Source: Bryobacteraceae bacterium
GTDB lineage: Bacteria > Acidobacteriota > Terriglobia > Bryobacterales > Bryobacteraceae
DNA: 64,000 nucleotides
Assembly: GCA_026129905.1 (NCBI GenBank)
Contig: JAHCHE010000028.1
Location: 1 to 64,000, forward strand
Direction of reading: 5' to 3'
A program made the translations under genes and the position numbers. The notes below the pieces were generated by a model. It was not told where the DNA came from. It searched no databases and saw only the letters and a program-made list of their open reading frames with translations. Positions 62,828 to 64,000 of this stretch are shown piece after piece. Position 1 is the stretch's first letter. Each line of letters opens with the position of its first letter.

Positions 62828-64000
62828 TCAAGATTGCGGAATGGCTCTCATGATTACAGCCTTGTGGTCCCGCTCCTTGAGGGAAACCGACTCGGCCTTG
62901 CCTTCGAACGGCTTCACAAAATCGGGATCGAGAAACGCATTCGGCTCCACCTCCTCCCAGGCGAGCACCTTGTACTCACCGGGCGTCACGTTCTTGAAGC
63001 GGAACGCGCCTTTCTGATCCGTGAGCGCGCTTTGATATAGCAGGTACCGCCCGGATTTGGGGATCAGCGCGACGGTGACGCCGGACATCGGCTTGTCATC
63101 CTGCCCGTTAATGACTCCCTCAACTCGCGCGGCCGCACCATCCAGCCGGATCTCGAGTTTCTCCGTCGATGTGCCCAGCTCCAGGCCGTCATCCCCCATC
63201 TCGCGCGAACCCAGCCGCACCGACTTAACGTATGTGTCCTCGGGACCGCCCATCAACCTGACCAGGTATTTCTCCGGAGGCACATCCTGCAAAGTAAACG
63301 TCCCGTCCTCGGCCACCTTCGTGTTCGGAGGTATCATCGTAAGGCCGCCCATCGGCTCCAGGATAACCCGCGCTCCGCCCAGGGCTGCTTTACTGTCTTG
63401 GTCCATCACAATGGCGCCGTTCACCGGCAATGGGCTGCCGGTTGCAACAATGATGCCTTCCACTGGCTGGTCCCCGACTTCCAATGCCATGCCCGCGCCA
63501 AGGGGTCTCATCCCGATCGGGTCGCCGGAGACGCGCAGCGTGTACGATCCGGGCGCTACGCCCGCAATCTCGAACGTCCCGTCGGATTTCACGCTCGCGT
63601 TGCGTCCGAACAACATCCCCATCACGCCGGCATCTTTCGGAATGAGCCTGACGGTCGCCTTCCCGTCGCCTGCCACGCCGGTCACTTCTCCCTTCAGCCG
63701 CACCGCCTTCGACTTCCGCAGCCTTACATCCAGGCCCCCAAGATCTCTGCCGGCGCTGATTTCGACCGGTGCCGCTCCCGCTGCTTCGGCGGAGTTCGGA
63801 TAGTAGGTTGCGATGTAGGTTTCCTCGGCTTCGGCGGCCGCGGGTTTTGGTTCGCCGCCAGCGGTAAGGGGCGATGCTACCATCAGGTATCGGCCCGCCG
63901 CGAGGTTGGCAATCCGGAATTCGCCCCGGTCGTCCGTTTTCGCTGTCCCCAGCGGCAGAAACTGCCGCTTTCCGCGCTGGTACATTCCTTTGACGGCCGC
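62828..64000 (-). CDS. Carboxypeptidase-regulatory-like domain protein, 5' end outside window
   Basis: A partial protein of at least 390 residues; the frame is open to the right edge. It consists of repeats of the carboxypeptidase regulatory/Cna-B type beta sandwich: GEFRIANLAAGRYLMVASP, GTFEIAGVAPGSYTLRVSGDP, GTFTLQDVPPEKYLVRLMGGP and GAFRFKNVTPGEYKVLAWEEV, spaced about 90-100 residues apart. These are exposed, surface or secreted modules. In Acidobacteria they are often attached to TonB-dependent receptors or large secreted proteins. The C-terminus ends without an anchor signal. Confidence 0.78.
   Translation of the reverse strand, partial: AAVKGMYQRGKRQFLPLGTAKTDDRGEFRIANLAAGRYLMVASPLTAGGEPKPAAAEAEETYIATYYPNSAEAAGAAPVEISAGRDLGGLDVRLRKSKAVRLKGEVTGVAGDGKATVRLIPKDAGVMGMLFGRNASVKSDGTFEIAGVAPGSYTLRVSGDPIGMRPLGAGMALEVGDQPVEGIIVATGSPLPVNGAIVMDQDSKAALGGARVILEPMGGLTMIPPNTKVAEDGTFTLQDVPPEKYLVRLMGGPEDTYVKSVRLGSREMGDDGLELGTSTEKLEIRLDGAAARVEGVINGQDDKPMSGVTVALIPKSGRYLLYQSALTDQKGAFRFKNVTPGEYKVLAWEEVEPNAFLDPDFVKPFEGKAESVSLKERDHKAVIMRAIPQS

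Overview
This window looks like a high-GC genome from the Acidobacteria, most likely of the Bryobacterales/Solibacter type. The evidence is a TIGR03437-type C-terminal domain on a large secreted protein, an ADOP-type MacB/FtsX permease, a PSD1 cytochrome (DUF1549/DUF1553) followed by a DUF1501 protein, many Tat-type leaders, and many carbohydrate-related secreted enzymes. No rRNA, tRNA or CRISPR array was recognised.

Layout. 1-0.5 kb: decayed remnant of an Ig-like/PKD-type protein end. 0.6-6.8 kb (minus): aldo/keto reductase, asparagine synthetase, secreted HEAGH metallopeptidase. 7-18 kb: a secreted DUF4412-like protein, a Tat-exported TIM-barrel isomerase, a tightly coupled operon (HAD phosphatase, deoxyhypusine-synthase-like protein, PfkB kinase, ROK kinase), two tandem enolase-superfamily proteins, a frameshifted flavin amine oxidase and a LarA-like protein. 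18-26 kb: Flp pilin, ErpA-type Fe-S carrier, then a minus-strand branched-chain amino acid operon (ilvB-ilvN-ilvC-cimA plus two more genes). Its leader carries a peptide with clustered Leu/Ile/Val codons followed by an intrinsic terminator, which is a classical attenuator layout.

26.2-40.4 kb: the main point of interest. This is a compact 14-kb, one-strand cluster of intact head and tail genes: a TerS-like protein, TerL, DUF4055 portal, scaffold, P22-type coat protein, connector, tail terminator, tail tube, G/GT chaperone with a textbook -1 slippery site, a very short tape measure, two distal-tail-like proteins and a fused L/J-type tail tip. No integrase, repressor, replication, head protease or lysis gene is visible, and housekeeping genes lie directly on both sides. 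The content resembles a gene transfer agent or domesticated siphovirus more than an ordinary prophage. That reading is inference.

40.4-64 kb: orphan Wzt-type ABC ATPase, POT peptide transporter and M24 aminopeptidase (probable operon), peroxiredoxin, GH116 glycosidase, a 1115-residue CPBP protease fusion, fatty acid desaturase, heptaheme cytochrome with a sorbosone-dehydrogenase-like beta-propeller, the PSD1/DUF1501 pair, a VOC protein, a broken BrnT toxin with an intact BrnA-like antitoxin, an ADOP permease, a duplicated NTF2-like secreted protein and a partial carboxypeptidase-regulatory-like protein running off the right end.
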